Numbered from the stretch's first letter, positions 45,276-53,125 are shown. The stretch is 64,000 nucleotides of DNA from Larkinella arboricola (GCF_003259745.1 NZ_QLMC01000002.1:248001-312000); one strand, 5' to 3'. A program made the numbers and translations. Notes: generated by a model from the sequence alone, not told the origin.

Positions 45276-46691
45276 TTACAAATTAACCACTTCCAGCATC
45301 ATGGCCGCATCGGCGTGCAGCAGAATCTGCAAACCGTCGGGCCGGACGGCAATGGCTTTGGGACTCAACTCAAACTTGGGAATGTTGATGCGCGCCTTCT
45401 TACCTGCCTTCGCCCGTGCAAAAGCACCCTCTATTTTATCAGGCAGCAGCGTAAAGTGTTCCTCCAGCGGGATGCGCAGCGTAGACTGCAACGTGTCTTT
45501 CAGGGTATCGTGCAGCAGCCAGTCGGCCACTTTCGCCAGTGACTGTTCCGTGTGAATGTCGTAGTCGAGGTTGCGCATCACCAGTTCCTTCCGGACGGTG
45601 TCGAAGACCGGTCGTCCCCGGAAATACAGGCTGCCGCCAATGGCCCCTTTGATGTCAGCCTGCACAATCAGGGAATGCTCACCCCCATACACACGGATCT
45701 TTTTGATGTCGACCAGATGGTTAATCACGTTGAGTTTGGTGCCGGACATAAACGAATTCAGGACCGTACTAAGCTGGCTGTAAGGAACGCGGCTCAGCAG
45801 ACTGACGTGGGAATTCATCGGGAGAGAGGCCACTTTCTGGAGTCGTGGCAGCGGCAAATTCAGGGCATAATCCGGTTTGGGGCCAAACAGGGATTCCATC
45901 CGGAGTTTGATCCGCATCGGAATGACAAGTTCCGTCGGGTTGCCGCGAATCGGTCCGACCAGCACGGCAAACGGTTTAGGCCGGAGCCATACCTCCTGAA
46001 AATTGCGGTTGATCAGCAGCGGTTTCTGGATATTCTGCCAGATTCTGGCTATTTCGCGGTCGAGCCGGAGTCCGTTAAAAATGGCGCGGTCGATGGCGTT
46101 TTCAATGCCGTTCTCGCGTTTTTCCAGAATCTGATCGGCCAGCCGGGTAACGGGAATCCGCATTCCCAGCACCCGAATCTCAGGTTCGGTGATCCAGCGG
46201 TAATTTTCAAGTTCGACATTGGTTTGCATCCGCCAGTCTTCCCGAACCGTCAGCGGGCTGCGGAATCGGACGTGGAGCGCACAGTAAACGCGGTCGGAGC
46301 TGTCTTGCCCACTGAGTCGGAACGGATTACTCAGCCAGATGCGGAGGGATGCGCTGAATGACAGTTTCTGACCGTTAAACGCCAGTCGGATAGGACCCGA
46401 ACGCTCAATGCGCAGATTCAGCGGACGGGCAATACCGTTTTTAATCGTGGCATTCTGGACCAGAACCTTCCCCAGCGCCTTGTTGACTTTTTCTTCGAGT
46501 TCCGTGATTTCAAACAGAACCGGGGCGCTGACGTAGGAACTATCGGCCGTCAGGGAATCGTCAAAATTCTGGGCGGATGGCGGTTCGGGATTCACTCGGT
46601 TGCAGGCAAAGACACCCGCCAGAATGAAGGCAAGAAAAGTAGTACAGATTAAATAATAAAGAAGGCGGTTATGCTCACTCTCTTCACGCAT
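45276..46691 (-). CDS. DUF4403 family lipoprotein
   Basis: 471 aa. Lipoprotein signal with lipobox GVFAC near residue 30. DUF4403 pattern: long paired beta strands with SAPVLFEITELEEKVNKALG near 55, IRGNPTELVIPMRIKLRME, and VNHLVDIKKIRVYGGEHSLIVQADIKGAIGGSLYFRGRP. The fold may be related to BPI/SMP-like lipid-binding tubes; this is a resemblance, not shown. Common in Bacteroidetes, function unknown. Confidence 0.85.
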   Translation of the reverse strand: MREESEHNRLLYYLICTTFLAFILAGVFACNRVNPEPPSAQNFDDSLTADSSYVSAPVLFEITELEEKVNKALGKVLVQNATIKNGIARPLNLRIERSGPIRLAFNGQKLSFSASLRIWLSNPFRLSGQDSSDRVYCALHVRFRSPLTVREDWRMQTNVELENYRWITEPEIRVLGMRIPVTRLADQILEKRENGIENAIDRAIFNGLRLDREIARIWQNIQKPLLINRNFQEVWLRPKPFAVLVGPIRGNPTELVIPMRIKLRMESLFGPKPDYALNLPLPRLQKVASLPMNSHVSLLSRVPYSQLSTVLNSFMSGTKLNVINHLVDIKKIRVYGGEHSLIVQADIKGAIGGSLYFRGRPVFDTVRKELVMRNLDYDIHTEQSLAKVADWLLHDTLKDTLQSTLRIPLEEHFTLLPDKIEGAFARAKAGKKARINIPKFELSPKAIAVRPDGLQILLHADAAMMLEVVNL

Positions 46692-46722
46692 ATTAGTTAG
46701 GGCAGGAATTACGATCCGTTTA

Positions 46723-46893
46723 TTAAACCGGTAACCGCCCTGATTTGTTGGCCGACGGGCTTTTTACATCCGTCGCGCAACCGCACCCCTTATCACAACC
46801 GGCTTTTTTCCGGAACAGACTCTTCCAGGCCCGCCCGCCCAGATACGCCAGCGCAGCAACAAAGAGCAGTCCGATGATGAGTTCCTGAGCCAT
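46723..46893 (-). CDS. FeoB-associated Cys-rich membrane protein
   Basis: 56 aa. MAQELIIGLLFVAALAYLGG forms one transmembrane helix, followed by RAWKSLFRKK and the cysteine cluster CDKGCGC. This is the pattern of the short proteins that usually follow feoB in ferrous-iron uptake operons. No feoAB is present in the window, so this copy is an orphan. The ATG and the stop are clear; the reading frame has no competing gene. Confidence 0.8.
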   Translation of the reverse strand: MAQELIIGLLFVAALAYLGGRAWKSLFRKKAGCDKGCGCATDVKSPSANKSGRLPV

Positions 46894-46990
46894 AAAAATT
46901 AAAAGTTAAAAATGAAAAGTTAAAAATAGGCTGGCGCATTCCTCCCGGCGGAGCCATTACTTTTAACTTTTCATTTTTAACTTTTAATTA
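46894..46990. repeat. Heptad-repeat hairpin, copy D
   Basis: Left arm 46897-46927 (AAAGTTAAAAATGAAAAGTT) and right arm 46960-46990. The apex includes GGCGGAGCC, the reverse complement of the GGCTCCGCC seen in copy A. It lies between two genes on the minus strand and reaches into the last codons of the YfiT-like gene region. Confidence 0.75.
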
Positions 46991-47524
46991 CACCCATTGG
47001 TTCCGGAGGGCGAGCTGGTAGATGTGCTGGTAGTGGTGTTCGCCGTGCCAGGCGTAGTGGGCCAGCACTTCGGCGAGGGAAACCCGTTGCTGATTTTCCG
47101 GGTGGAAATAGGGCCGTTGGAGCTGTTCTTCAGAAAGGGCGTCCAATACCGTTACCCAACGCTGGTGCATATTGCTCAGAATGACCAGCGAAGGCGCAAC
47201 CGACAGGCTATAGTCCGGCAGTTGCGACCAGGTGTTCTGGTCGTATGGTTTGATGGTCGGAACGTCTTCCGTCAGGGCCAGTTTGGTGCGGATGTAAGCG
47301 TTCATATGGCTGTCGGCCACGTGGTGTACCAGTTGCCGGACGGTCCAGCCGCCGGGGCGGTAGGGGGTATCGAGCCGGTCGTCGCCCCACTTGCCAACCA
47401 GTTCGGTCAGGTTGTGCGGGAAAATCGCAATGGCGGCAAGGTGTTCTTTGGTTTGTTCGAAGGGGTAGCTGGCAGCGGCTTGAAACCGGCCAATGGGATA
47501 CTGGAGATTTTCCTGTTCGTTCAT
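46988..47524 (-). CDS. DinB/YfiT-type putative metal-dependent hydrolase
   Basis: 178 aa four-helix bundle of the DinB superfamily. Three His ligands are visible in HHVADSHMN and HGEHHYQHI, and the YRPGGWTVRQL start of helix 2 fits YfiT. Relatives include thiol-S-transferases of bacillithiol and metal-dependent hydrolases; Bacteroidetes do make bacillithiol, so a BST-like role is possible but unproven. Confidence 0.8.
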   Translation of the reverse strand: MNEQENLQYPIGRFQAAASYPFEQTKEHLAAIAIFPHNLTELVGKWGDDRLDTPYRPGGWTVRQLVHHVADSHMNAYIRTKLALTEDVPTIKPYDQNTWSQLPDYSLSVAPSLVILSNMHQRWVTVLDALSEEQLQRPYFHPENQQRVSLAEVLAHYAWHGEHHYQHIYQLALRNQWV

Positions 47525-47549
47525 TGGGTCAGTTGTTTAAGGTATGACT

Positions 47550-48410
47550 CTATCGGATGGGAGACGGTATTGGCAACGGGCCTTCGTTGTTCCAGTATTG
47601 TTCAATAATGGCCAGCAATTCGGGTTGCATGGCGCAACCGGCCAGAATATCGCCCCGAAATAGAAATTCGTCCCCGCCGTTGAAGTCCGTCACGATGCCG
47701 CCCGCTTCGCGCACCAGCAGCACCCCGGCGGCCATATCCCAGCTGTTGAGGTTGAATTCGTAATAGGCTTCAAACCGTCCGCAGGCCACGTACGACAGGT
47801 CGATGGCGGCAGAACCCATCCGGCGCAGGCCGTGGGTACGCAGCATGAGCGACGCCAGAATGGCCAGATACCGTTCAATGCGGTCCATGCTCGCGTACGG
47901 AAAACCCGTAGCCACCATGCTTTCCTGAAGCTGGGTTGCGGGCGAAACCCGGATGCGTTCGGCGGTTCCGCTGGAGCCGGTACACCACGATCCACCGCCC
48001 GCGCTGGCGTAAAAACACTCGTCGCGCATGATGTCGTAAACCACCCCGGCAATCGGCGTTTTGCCTTCCGCCAGACCGATGCTGACCGAAAAAACGGGCA
48101 GTTTGTGCATAAAGTTGGCCGTGCCGTCGAGGGGGTCAATGATCCAGTTCAGGGCTGTGCGGTCGGCATTCTGGCCCGTAGTGCCTTCTTCGGTAATAAA
48201 ACCGGCTTCGGGCAGGAGGTTGTGCAGGGCTTCGACGAGTTGCTTTTCGGCTTCCTTGTCGACATACGAAACCAGGTTGTTATAGCCTTTATACTCAATC
48301 TGTTCCCGCGTAAACGAACGGTTTTGCTGCCGGATAAAATCACCGGTCTGGCGGGCAATTTTTGTTATCTGTTCACTAATTTGTACCAATTGAAGATCAC
48401 GACCTGGCAT
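47550..48410 (-). CDS. Inositol monophosphatase family protein
   Basis: 286 aa. Li+-sensitive phosphatase motifs: ITEEGT for the first metal site, WIIDPLDGTANFMHKLP, and SWDMAAGVLLVREAGG. It hydrolyses inositol phosphates or a related sugar phosphate; SuhB-type and 3'-phosphoadenosine-5'-phosphate phosphatases share this fold. Its start overlaps the end of the DUF4105 gene by 14 bases. Confidence 0.9.
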   Translation of the reverse strand: MPGRDLQLVQISEQITKIARQTGDFIRQQNRSFTREQIEYKGYNNLVSYVDKEAEKQLVEALHNLLPEAGFITEEGTTGQNADRTALNWIIDPLDGTANFMHKLPVFSVSIGLAEGKTPIAGVVYDIMRDECFYASAGGGSWCTGSSGTAERIRVSPATQLQESMVATGFPYASMDRIERYLAILASLMLRTHGLRRMGSAAIDLSYVACGRFEAYYEFNLNSWDMAAGVLLVREAGGIVTDFNGGDEFLFRGDILAGCAMQPELLAIIEQYWNNEGPLPIPSPIR

Positions 48411-49671
48411 ACGTTAATTTTTCGGTTTGGGTGGAAGCAAAACGGTACTGATAATACGCGCGGTACAGTAACGTCAGCAGAAAAAAGTTAAACCCATAGA
48501 GGTAATCCTGGTAAAACGCGTACAAAAAGAAGGCCACCAGCCCCACCATCGTCAACAGGAAATAGGTGCGGATGGTTTGCGGATTGTTCTGACGAGTTAT
48601 CCAGAAAATCAGCGGGATGTGCAGCGGCATCAGAAACAGTACCGCCGGGTTCCAGGCCGTGACACCGTGGTCGGTGAAGAACCACAGAAAGAGCAGAAAC
48701 CATCCCCAGACGCCCGAAAAACCGAACAGCCAGCGGTCGAGCCAGAAACCCCGCGACTGCCGTTTCTGCTGCCGGCGCGTGATCAGAAAAACGGCCACCA
48801 GCAGGCCGGCAAAGACAAAATCCGGCGACAGCAGGTACCGCAGAAAGGCATTGGATTCTTCGACCGTAACGGCCCGGAACAGAAACAGGCTATTGGCTAC
48901 CAGGGGCGTTGGGCGACCTTCGGGCGTTTTGAGTTGCGCCCGTTCGGCTTCGTGATAGAGGTTTTCGGGCAGATACATGGCCTGCCACGACGATGCCGTG
49001 ATATCGGCCGGGTAACCGATGCCGAGATTCATGCCCATCCGCGCCCAGGGATGCTGCATAATATGCTCGTTCATCCAGTCACGGTACGACTTCGTGGAGT
49101 CGACCACATTGCCGTACCGCAGACTATCCCCGCAGGCTTTTACGAGCATATCGCGCGGGCGGGTGGCGCAGTTGTCGTAGAAAAATTTATAGCGGTATTC
49201 CCGGTTTTCGGGCAGGGCGTTGGTTTCCAGTAAGGTGTAGAGACGCTGGCGCTGAGTGGCCGACAGATTCAGAATCTGCTCTTTTACACTGCGGTTTTCG
49301 ATCTGCGAAGCGTAAAGCTGGTGCGGCATCGGATACACCGAAACGTAGTACGGTAATGTGCTGCGCAGAAATTTGAGGTAGAAGTTGCCCGTCCGGAAGT
49401 CGAAGGTGCCGTAGTTGTATACCTTATCAATACCGTACATCGGGTCGCTCACCCAGAATGCCGTATGCCCGAAGGAGGTGTAAAGTTCGTCGCCCGGTGC
49501 CACTGTAATCAGGCTGATTTTAGCCTGCGGAGAAAGCGTTTGGGAGAAAGCAGAATGAACCGTTACTACGAAACAATGGAGAAGCAGAACCGCCTGGGCG
49601 AGTCTTTTTCTATTTGCCCTGAACAACAATGACAATTTCACCTTTAATCGTTTTTTCGGCAAAGTACGCAA
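48397..49671 (-). CDS. DUF4105 / Lnb-like membrane protein
   Basis: 424 aa. An N-terminal signal or anchor (about 20-45) precedes the DUF4105 domain (SLITVAPGDELYTSFGHTAFWVSDP...VYNYGTFDFRTGNFYLKFLRSTLPYYVSV...YRYKFFYDNCATRPRDML), a Cys/His-containing papain-like fold with His in FGHTAFW and Cys in DNCATRP. Several transmembrane helices (about 275-400) follow. This architecture is that of Lnb-type lipoprotein N-acyltransferases described in Bacteroidetes; assignment to that activity is inference. It overlaps the end of rsmI by 62 bases, so the N-terminal 20 residues may be over-called. Confidence 0.8.
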   Translation of the reverse strand: MRTLPKKRLKVKLSLLFRANRKRLAQAVLLLHCFVVTVHSAFSQTLSPQAKISLITVAPGDELYTSFGHTAFWVSDPMYGIDKVYNYGTFDFRTGNFYLKFLRSTLPYYVSVYPMPHQLYASQIENRSVKEQILNLSATQRQRLYTLLETNALPENREYRYKFFYDNCATRPRDMLVKACGDSLRYGNVVDSTKSYRDWMNEHIMQHPWARMGMNLGIGYPADITASSWQAMYLPENLYHEAERAQLKTPEGRPTPLVANSLFLFRAVTVEESNAFLRYLLSPDFVFAGLLVAVFLITRRQQKRQSRGFWLDRWLFGFSGVWGWFLLFLWFFTDHGVTAWNPAVLFLMPLHIPLIFWITRQNNPQTIRTYFLLTMVGLVAFFLYAFYQDYLYGFNFFLLTLLYRAYYQYRFASTQTEKLTYARS

Positions 49672-50275
49672 TTATTTCCTGGATTGAACCGCGAACGGTT
49701 TCTTCAAATAATTTGGTGAGTTCGCGCGAGACGCTGGCGGGCCGGTCGGGGCCGAAGACCTCGCCGAACTGCGTCAGGGTTTTGAGCAGCCGGTGGGGCG
49801 ATTCGTAGAAAATCATTGTCCGTTCTTCTTCAGCCAGTTCGGTCAGGCGGGTCTGGCGGCCTTTTTTGTGGGGCAGAAACCCTTCGAACGTAAAGCGGTC
49901 GGCGGGCAGGCCGGAGTTGACCAGCGCGGGCACAAAAGCCGTTGCACCGGGCAGACATTCCACCGGAATCTCATTTTTGAGGCACTCGCGCACCAGCAGA
50001 AAACCGGGGTCAGAGATGGCGGGCGTACCGGCATCCGACACCAGCGCCAGCGTTTTGCCCGCTTTTAATTGGGCGATGACGCGCTGTACGGTCTGGTGTT
50101 CATTGAAGATATGGTAGCTGTGGAGCGGTTTGCTGATTTCGAGGTGTTTCAGCAGGATGCCCGACGTGCGGGTATCTTCCGCCAGAATACCGTCCACCGA
50201 CTTCAGCACCTTGACCGCCCGCAGCGTAATATCGTCCAGGTTGCCAATGGGGGTGGGTACGAGGTAAAGTTTCAT
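49610..50275 (-). CDS. rsmI: 16S rRNA (cytidine1402-2'-O)-methyltransferase
   Basis: 221 aa from the ATG at 50273-50275, where the family start KLYLVPTPIGNLDDITLRA begins; the frame upstream only runs through repeat E. SAM-binding tetrapyrrole-methylase fold with LVSDAGTPAISDPGFLLVREC and GEIVIVVQG at the end. It methylates C1402 of 16S rRNA in the decoding centre. The usual C-terminal extension is absent, as in many Bacteroidetes. Confidence 0.93.
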   Translation of the reverse strand: MKLYLVPTPIGNLDDITLRAVKVLKSVDGILAEDTRTSGILLKHLEISKPLHSYHIFNEHQTVQRVIAQLKAGKTLALVSDAGTPAISDPGFLLVRECLKNEIPVECLPGATAFVPALVNSGLPADRFTFEGFLPHKKGRQTRLTELAEEERTMIFYESPHRLLKTLTQFGEVFGPDRPASVSRELTKLFEETVRGSIQEIIAYFAEKTIKGEIVIVVQGK

Positions 50276-50281
50276 AGTTTT

Positions 50282-50380
50282 CGAATGAGTGGATGAGTGA
50301 TTGAGCGAATGAGTAAATAGCACTGCTAGCGCAAACTCCGGCGAAGCCATTCACTCATTCACTCAATCGCTCATTCAAAA
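50282..50380. repeat. Heptad-repeat hairpin, copy E
   Basis: Left arm 50282-50320 (units GAATGAGT, GGATGAGT, GATTGAGC) and right arm about 50349-50380, a clear reverse complement. The apex TCCGGCGAAGCCATT is close to that of copy D. The PhhB stop codon and its last residues (NERLSE) lie in the right arm. Confidence 0.78.
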
Positions 50381-50603
50381 TTGAGCTAATCGCTTCCGCC
50401 AGCTTCCAGTCTTTGTCCGTGACGGTGTTGCCCGCATCGTGGGTGCTGAGCCGGAACCAGACTTTGTTATAGGTGTTGGTCCAGGTGGGGTGGTGGTTCA
50501 TTTTTTCGGCAACGAAGGCCACGCGGGTCATGAACGCGAAGGCTTCGCTGAAGTCCCGAAACTCGAAGGTTCGGGTAAGCTGGTTGTTTTCTTCCTGCCA
50601 CAT
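50355..50603 (-). CDS. 4a-hydroxytetrahydrobiopterin dehydratase (PhhB/DCoH)
   Basis: 82 aa, family length. The signature [26 protein letters not shown]-x-VTDKD holds the catalytic His-His pair. It recycles the pterin carbinolamine formed by aromatic amino acid hydroxylases. The last six residues come from repeat E. Confidence 0.92.
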   Translation of the reverse strand: MWQEENNQLTRTFEFRDFSEAFAFMTRVAFVAEKMNHHPTWTNTYNKVWFRLSTHDAGNTVTDKDWKLAEAISSILNERLSE

Positions 50604-50692
50604 AACGGTTGTAACGGGTTGCCCCCGGCTGGTTTGTATGGTGGCAAGTTAGGGGATGGAAACGAAAAATTTGAGGAAAATTTGCCAGAGTA

Positions 50693-50723
50693 TTGACAAG
50701 AATCAAAAACTCTCTTACTTTTG
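50693..50723 (+). promoter_or_regulatory. Promoter of tRNA-Ser (-33 TTG, -7 TACTTTTG)
   Basis: TTGAC at 50693-50697 and a perfect TAnnTTTG (TACTTTTG) at 50716-50723, about 20 bases apart, as expected for the primary sigma factor of Bacteroidetes. The mature tRNA begins 22 bases further on. Confidence 0.75.
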
Positions 50724-50744
50724 CACCCACAATAAGTGACCAAT

Positions 50745-50829
50745 AGAGGGATGGCGGAGTGGTCGATCGCGGCAGTCTTGAAAACTGTTGACTGTAACAG
50801 GTCCGGGGGTTCGAATCCCTCTCCCTCTG
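50745..50829 (+). tRNA. tRNA-Ser, anticodon UGA
   Basis: 85-nt cloverleaf: acceptor AGAGGGA / TCCCTCT, anticodon stem GCAGT / ACTGT with loop CTTGAAA (anticodon TGA at 50779-50781), a long class II variable arm, T-arm GGGGG-TTCGAAT-CCCTC, and discriminator G. CCA is not encoded. An integrase remnant starts about 150 bases downstream, typical of a tRNA used as an attachment site. Confidence 0.95.
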
Positions 50830-50853
50830 CAAAACTCTTAAAGTGACCAATGG

Positions 50854-50887
50854 AAACCCTGACTGGAAAGCCCGTCAGGGTTTTTTT
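50854..50887 (+). terminator. Rho-independent terminator of tRNA-Ser
   Basis: AAACCCTGAC / GTCAGGGTTT stem with a loop of about 10 bases and a seven-T run. Confidence 0.92.
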
Positions 50888-50976
50888 GTGCCTTTTCCCG
50901 CCAAATTCCTCATTTATAACTGCACAAGGCAAAACCGGTGACACCCTATTTTCGCTGGTGGCACCCCGGTCAGTAA

Positions 50977-51608
50977 GAATCACCCGGCGATTTGGGCAAA
51001 AGTGCTGGGGATGCCACATTGTATTGTCGGATTTCAATTGCAGGCGAACGGGCCGACATCGGCTCGACGGGTGTCAAAATCCGGTTTGAGGACTGGATTC
51101 TGCAGGTGAGAAAGTACTGGACCGGGATCCGGAAGCACATTTTAAGAACGACAAGCTACTGACCATCAAACTGCACCTTTCTGCTATTTTCAACGATTTA
51201 TTTCGGGCGCAGGAAACCATTACCGCTGGTAAGGTGAGGCGGCTTTACCAAAAAAAGGAGGGCAATCCATCTCGCTGCTCTCCGCCTTCGATTTATACCT
51301 GAAAGATTCCAAAAAAGATAAAGAACGGGATCTGTCCAAAGCCTCCCTTAGTGGTTTACGACAACTGCCGAAAAAAGGTTATTGACTTTCTGCTCACCCA
51401 GAAAGCGGCCGATTTACCCGTTGATGAATTTGATTTAACCTGGCTGAAGAACTACTGGAAATGGATGAAGTCGGTTGAATTACCCGGCAACAAGACCGGG
51501 CATGCCGATAGTTACGTCTCAAAACATAGTCAGATCATCAAGAATGTACTGACGTGGGCAAAGTTGAATAAACATACGGATCGAAACCCCCAGTTTAGGA
51601 AACCCTGA
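50977..51608 (+). pseudogene. Tyrosine recombinase (phage/transposon-type integrase), frameshifted and truncated
   Basis: Pieces of one protein read through at least three frames. Piece 1 (about 50977-51105) gives ATLYCRISIAGERADIGSTG and FEDWILQ, the arm-binding domain start. Piece 2 (about 51107-51260) gives DPEAHFKNDKLLTIKLHLSA and KVRRLYQKK. Piece 3 (about 51268-51345) gives SLLSAFDLYLKDSKKDKERD then LSKASLS. Piece 4 (51351-51608) gives NCRKKVIDFLL, DEFDLTWLKNYWKWMK and VSKHSQIIKNVLTWAKLNKH, the SAM-like core-binding domain. It stops where the catalytic domain (Arg...His-x-x-Arg...Tyr) should begin, so it cannot be active. Order and content match Bacteroidetes conjugative-element integrases. 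Confidence 0.82.
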
Positions 51609-51856
51609 CAACAGAAGGTAATCAAACCCTAGATGGCAAATGGAAGCTTTCTAGTGCCCAGCGGTAATTAGTGATCCTACTCGGAAAGATTAAATATATT
51701 ATTTGCTGAAGTTGTGATTAACACACCACATAAAAAGTTTTTCACCTGAATAGGTAAGGAGAATTGCCATTAGAATTGTCTTTAACGTGTTGATGCATAG
51801 CGTATTGAAATTGTATACAAAATGTAAATAGAACTATCACCATCTTTTATCGAGCT
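51609..51856. other. AT-rich intergenic DNA after the integrase remnant
   Basis: No credible gene. A 20-codon open stretch right after the integrase (51608-51670) reads LDGKWKLSS, which resembles the first strand of a lipocalin-like protein and may be a fragment. The AT-rich island base composition begins here. Confidence 0.4.
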
Positions 51857-52348
51857 ATGATAGCTAATATCCTGTTACCGAAAGAAACAATCTGGTTTCT
51901 TCTTATCCTTTCCATTGGCTTGATAAGTTGTGACGCCAAGAAACAAGCATCAAAAGCTGAGAAGGCATCATCTAAAAAAACACTCCGAATTTCAAGCCGG
52001 GATACGATCCAGGCGACTGATCTATTTGAGTATTATCTCCATAGTTTAGCTCTAGACAAGGAAAAGGAGGCCCAGCGTATGCTAAAGGGTAAAAAATTTT
52101 ATATCAAAGGAAGAATCAAAATACCAGATAAAGAGTGGAAGGACCGGCTAGAATATGTTCAATTAAGAGCCCACCAAAAGTATAACACTGAACTGATTCT
52201 ATGCCATTTAACTAATAATATAGATCGAGAAAAACTATCCATACTATCGGAGAACACATCTGTTATCTTATTTGGCGAATACATAGGTTATAACCATTTT
52301 CCTACTATGAAAGATTGCCACCTGGTATCAGTGACTCCGCTCAAATAG
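51857..52348 (+). CDS. Lipoprotein, possibly tRNA_anti-like (OB fold)
   Basis: 163 aa. Lipoprotein signal with lipobox LISC near residue 24 and a Lys/Ser-rich spacer. The rest (LFEYYLHSLALDKEKEAQRML-x-GKKFYIKGRIK) resembles the tRNA_anti-like OB-fold family, in which a short helix precedes YKGK-x-x-x-V-x-G. AT-rich, with codon use unlike the flanking chromosome. First intact gene of the island; the family call is tentative. Confidence 0.55.
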   Translation: MIANILLPKETIWFLLILSIGLISCDAKKQASKAEKASSKKTLRISSRDTIQATDLFEYYLHSLALDKEKEAQRMLKGKKFYIKGRIKIPDKEWKDRLEYVQLRAHQKYNTELILCHLTNNIDREKLSILSENTSVILFGEYIGYNHFPTMKDCHLVSVTPLK

Positions 52349-52351
52349 GTT

Positions 52352-52374
52352 CCTTAAGTCGTGAACGACTTAGG
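52352..52374. repeat. Perfect hairpin upstream of the Imm27 gene
   Basis: TAAGTCGT / ACGACTTA stem with a GA loop, extended by CC/GG around one bulged T. It lies four bases after the stop of the lipoprotein gene and 20 bases before the immunity gene. There is no T-run, so it may be an operator or processing site rather than a terminator. Confidence 0.55.
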
Positions 52375-52393
52375 TGGACACTTTACCAATGAT

Positions 52394-52669
52394 ATGAGAA
52401 AATTAAGCTCTGAAGAGACAATACTGACTGGTCAATGGATACTTAGTTGTGGGTCAATAATAAGTGATTCTGTAAGTGAGAGAATAGAATGGCTTATAGA
52501 GAACTATTTAATCGAGATCGGACAAGATGAAAGTGGATGGAGCAAGCTCTATAAAGATCCAGAAGATAACCGCTATTGGGAGTTAACCTATCCTCACAGT
52601 GAAATACAAGGAGGAGGTCCCCCCCAACTTAAAATAACCAGTTTAGGAAATTCAAATTTCAGGAACTAG
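52394..52669 (+). CDS. Imm27-type immunity protein
   Basis: 91 aa from the ATG at 52394; an in-frame GTG at 52361 lies inside the upstream hairpin. The pattern TGQWILSCG, ERIEWLIENYLIEIG, SGWSKLYKDPEDNRYWELTYP and EIQGGGPPQLKI follows Imm27 closely (Trp, DP, RYWELTYP and the GGGPP turn are the family marks). Imm27 proteins neutralise a partner toxin of polymorphic toxin systems. No toxin gene is in the window, so this is an orphan immunity gene. Confidence 0.82.
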   Translation: MRKLSSEETILTGQWILSCGSIISDSVSERIEWLIENYLIEIGQDESGWSKLYKDPEDNRYWELTYPHSEIQGGGPPQLKITSLGNSNFRN

Positions 52670-52783
52670 TATAGGGTAAGGGTATGGAAAACGGAGGTTT
52701 TCTTGACTCATATTTTCATACTTTATATAGTATACTGCCTATCTGAATAGCTTTAGTAGTCTAGCTCTTAAACAACAACAAGT

Positions 52784-53125
52784 ATGAAATACCTTGCTTT
52801 TTTTCTTCTCCTCTCGCTGTGTTTTTCTTCGTGTGCATTCCACTCGGGCGTCATGACAGGTAGCGCTAGTTTAAGCCAGCCCAACTTTCGTGTTACCCAG
52901 CAAAGTGTTTCAGGTAGCTCAAAAACCACAAAAATCTTGGGATTTGGTGGGCTGATGAAGACCGCTTTGGTCGCAGAAGCGAAGAAAGACCTTGTTCAAA
53001 AAGCGGGAGTAACTGATCGTCAAGCCCTGGCTAATGTGGCTGTCGATTTTAAAACCTCTCTTGTTTTCTTTGTCATTGTACAGAGGTGTACAGTGACAGC
53101 CGATGTGATAGAGTTTAATAGATAG
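52784..53125 (+). CDS. Small lipoprotein (DUF6567-like)
   Basis: 113 aa. Lipobox SSC at residue 17. The sequence NFRVTQQSVSGSSKTTKILGFGGL, LVAEAKKDLVQKAGV, QALANVAVD and the end VTADVIEF fit a small family of Bacteroidetes lipoproteins that I know as DUF6567 (number from memory). Function unknown. A conserved element shared with the next two genes begins about 6 bases after its stop. Confidence 0.6.
   Translation: MKYLAFFLLLSLCFSSCAFHSGVMTGSASLSQPNFRVTQQSVSGSSKTTKILGFGGLMKTALVAEAKKDLVQKAGVTDRQALANVAVDFKTSLVFFVIVQRCTVTADVIEFNR

Noticed and set aside
45552-46361. Open frame of 269 codons antisense to the DUF4403 gene
   Set aside because: Shadow of a GC-rich gene; DUF4403 with lipobox is convincing on the other strand.
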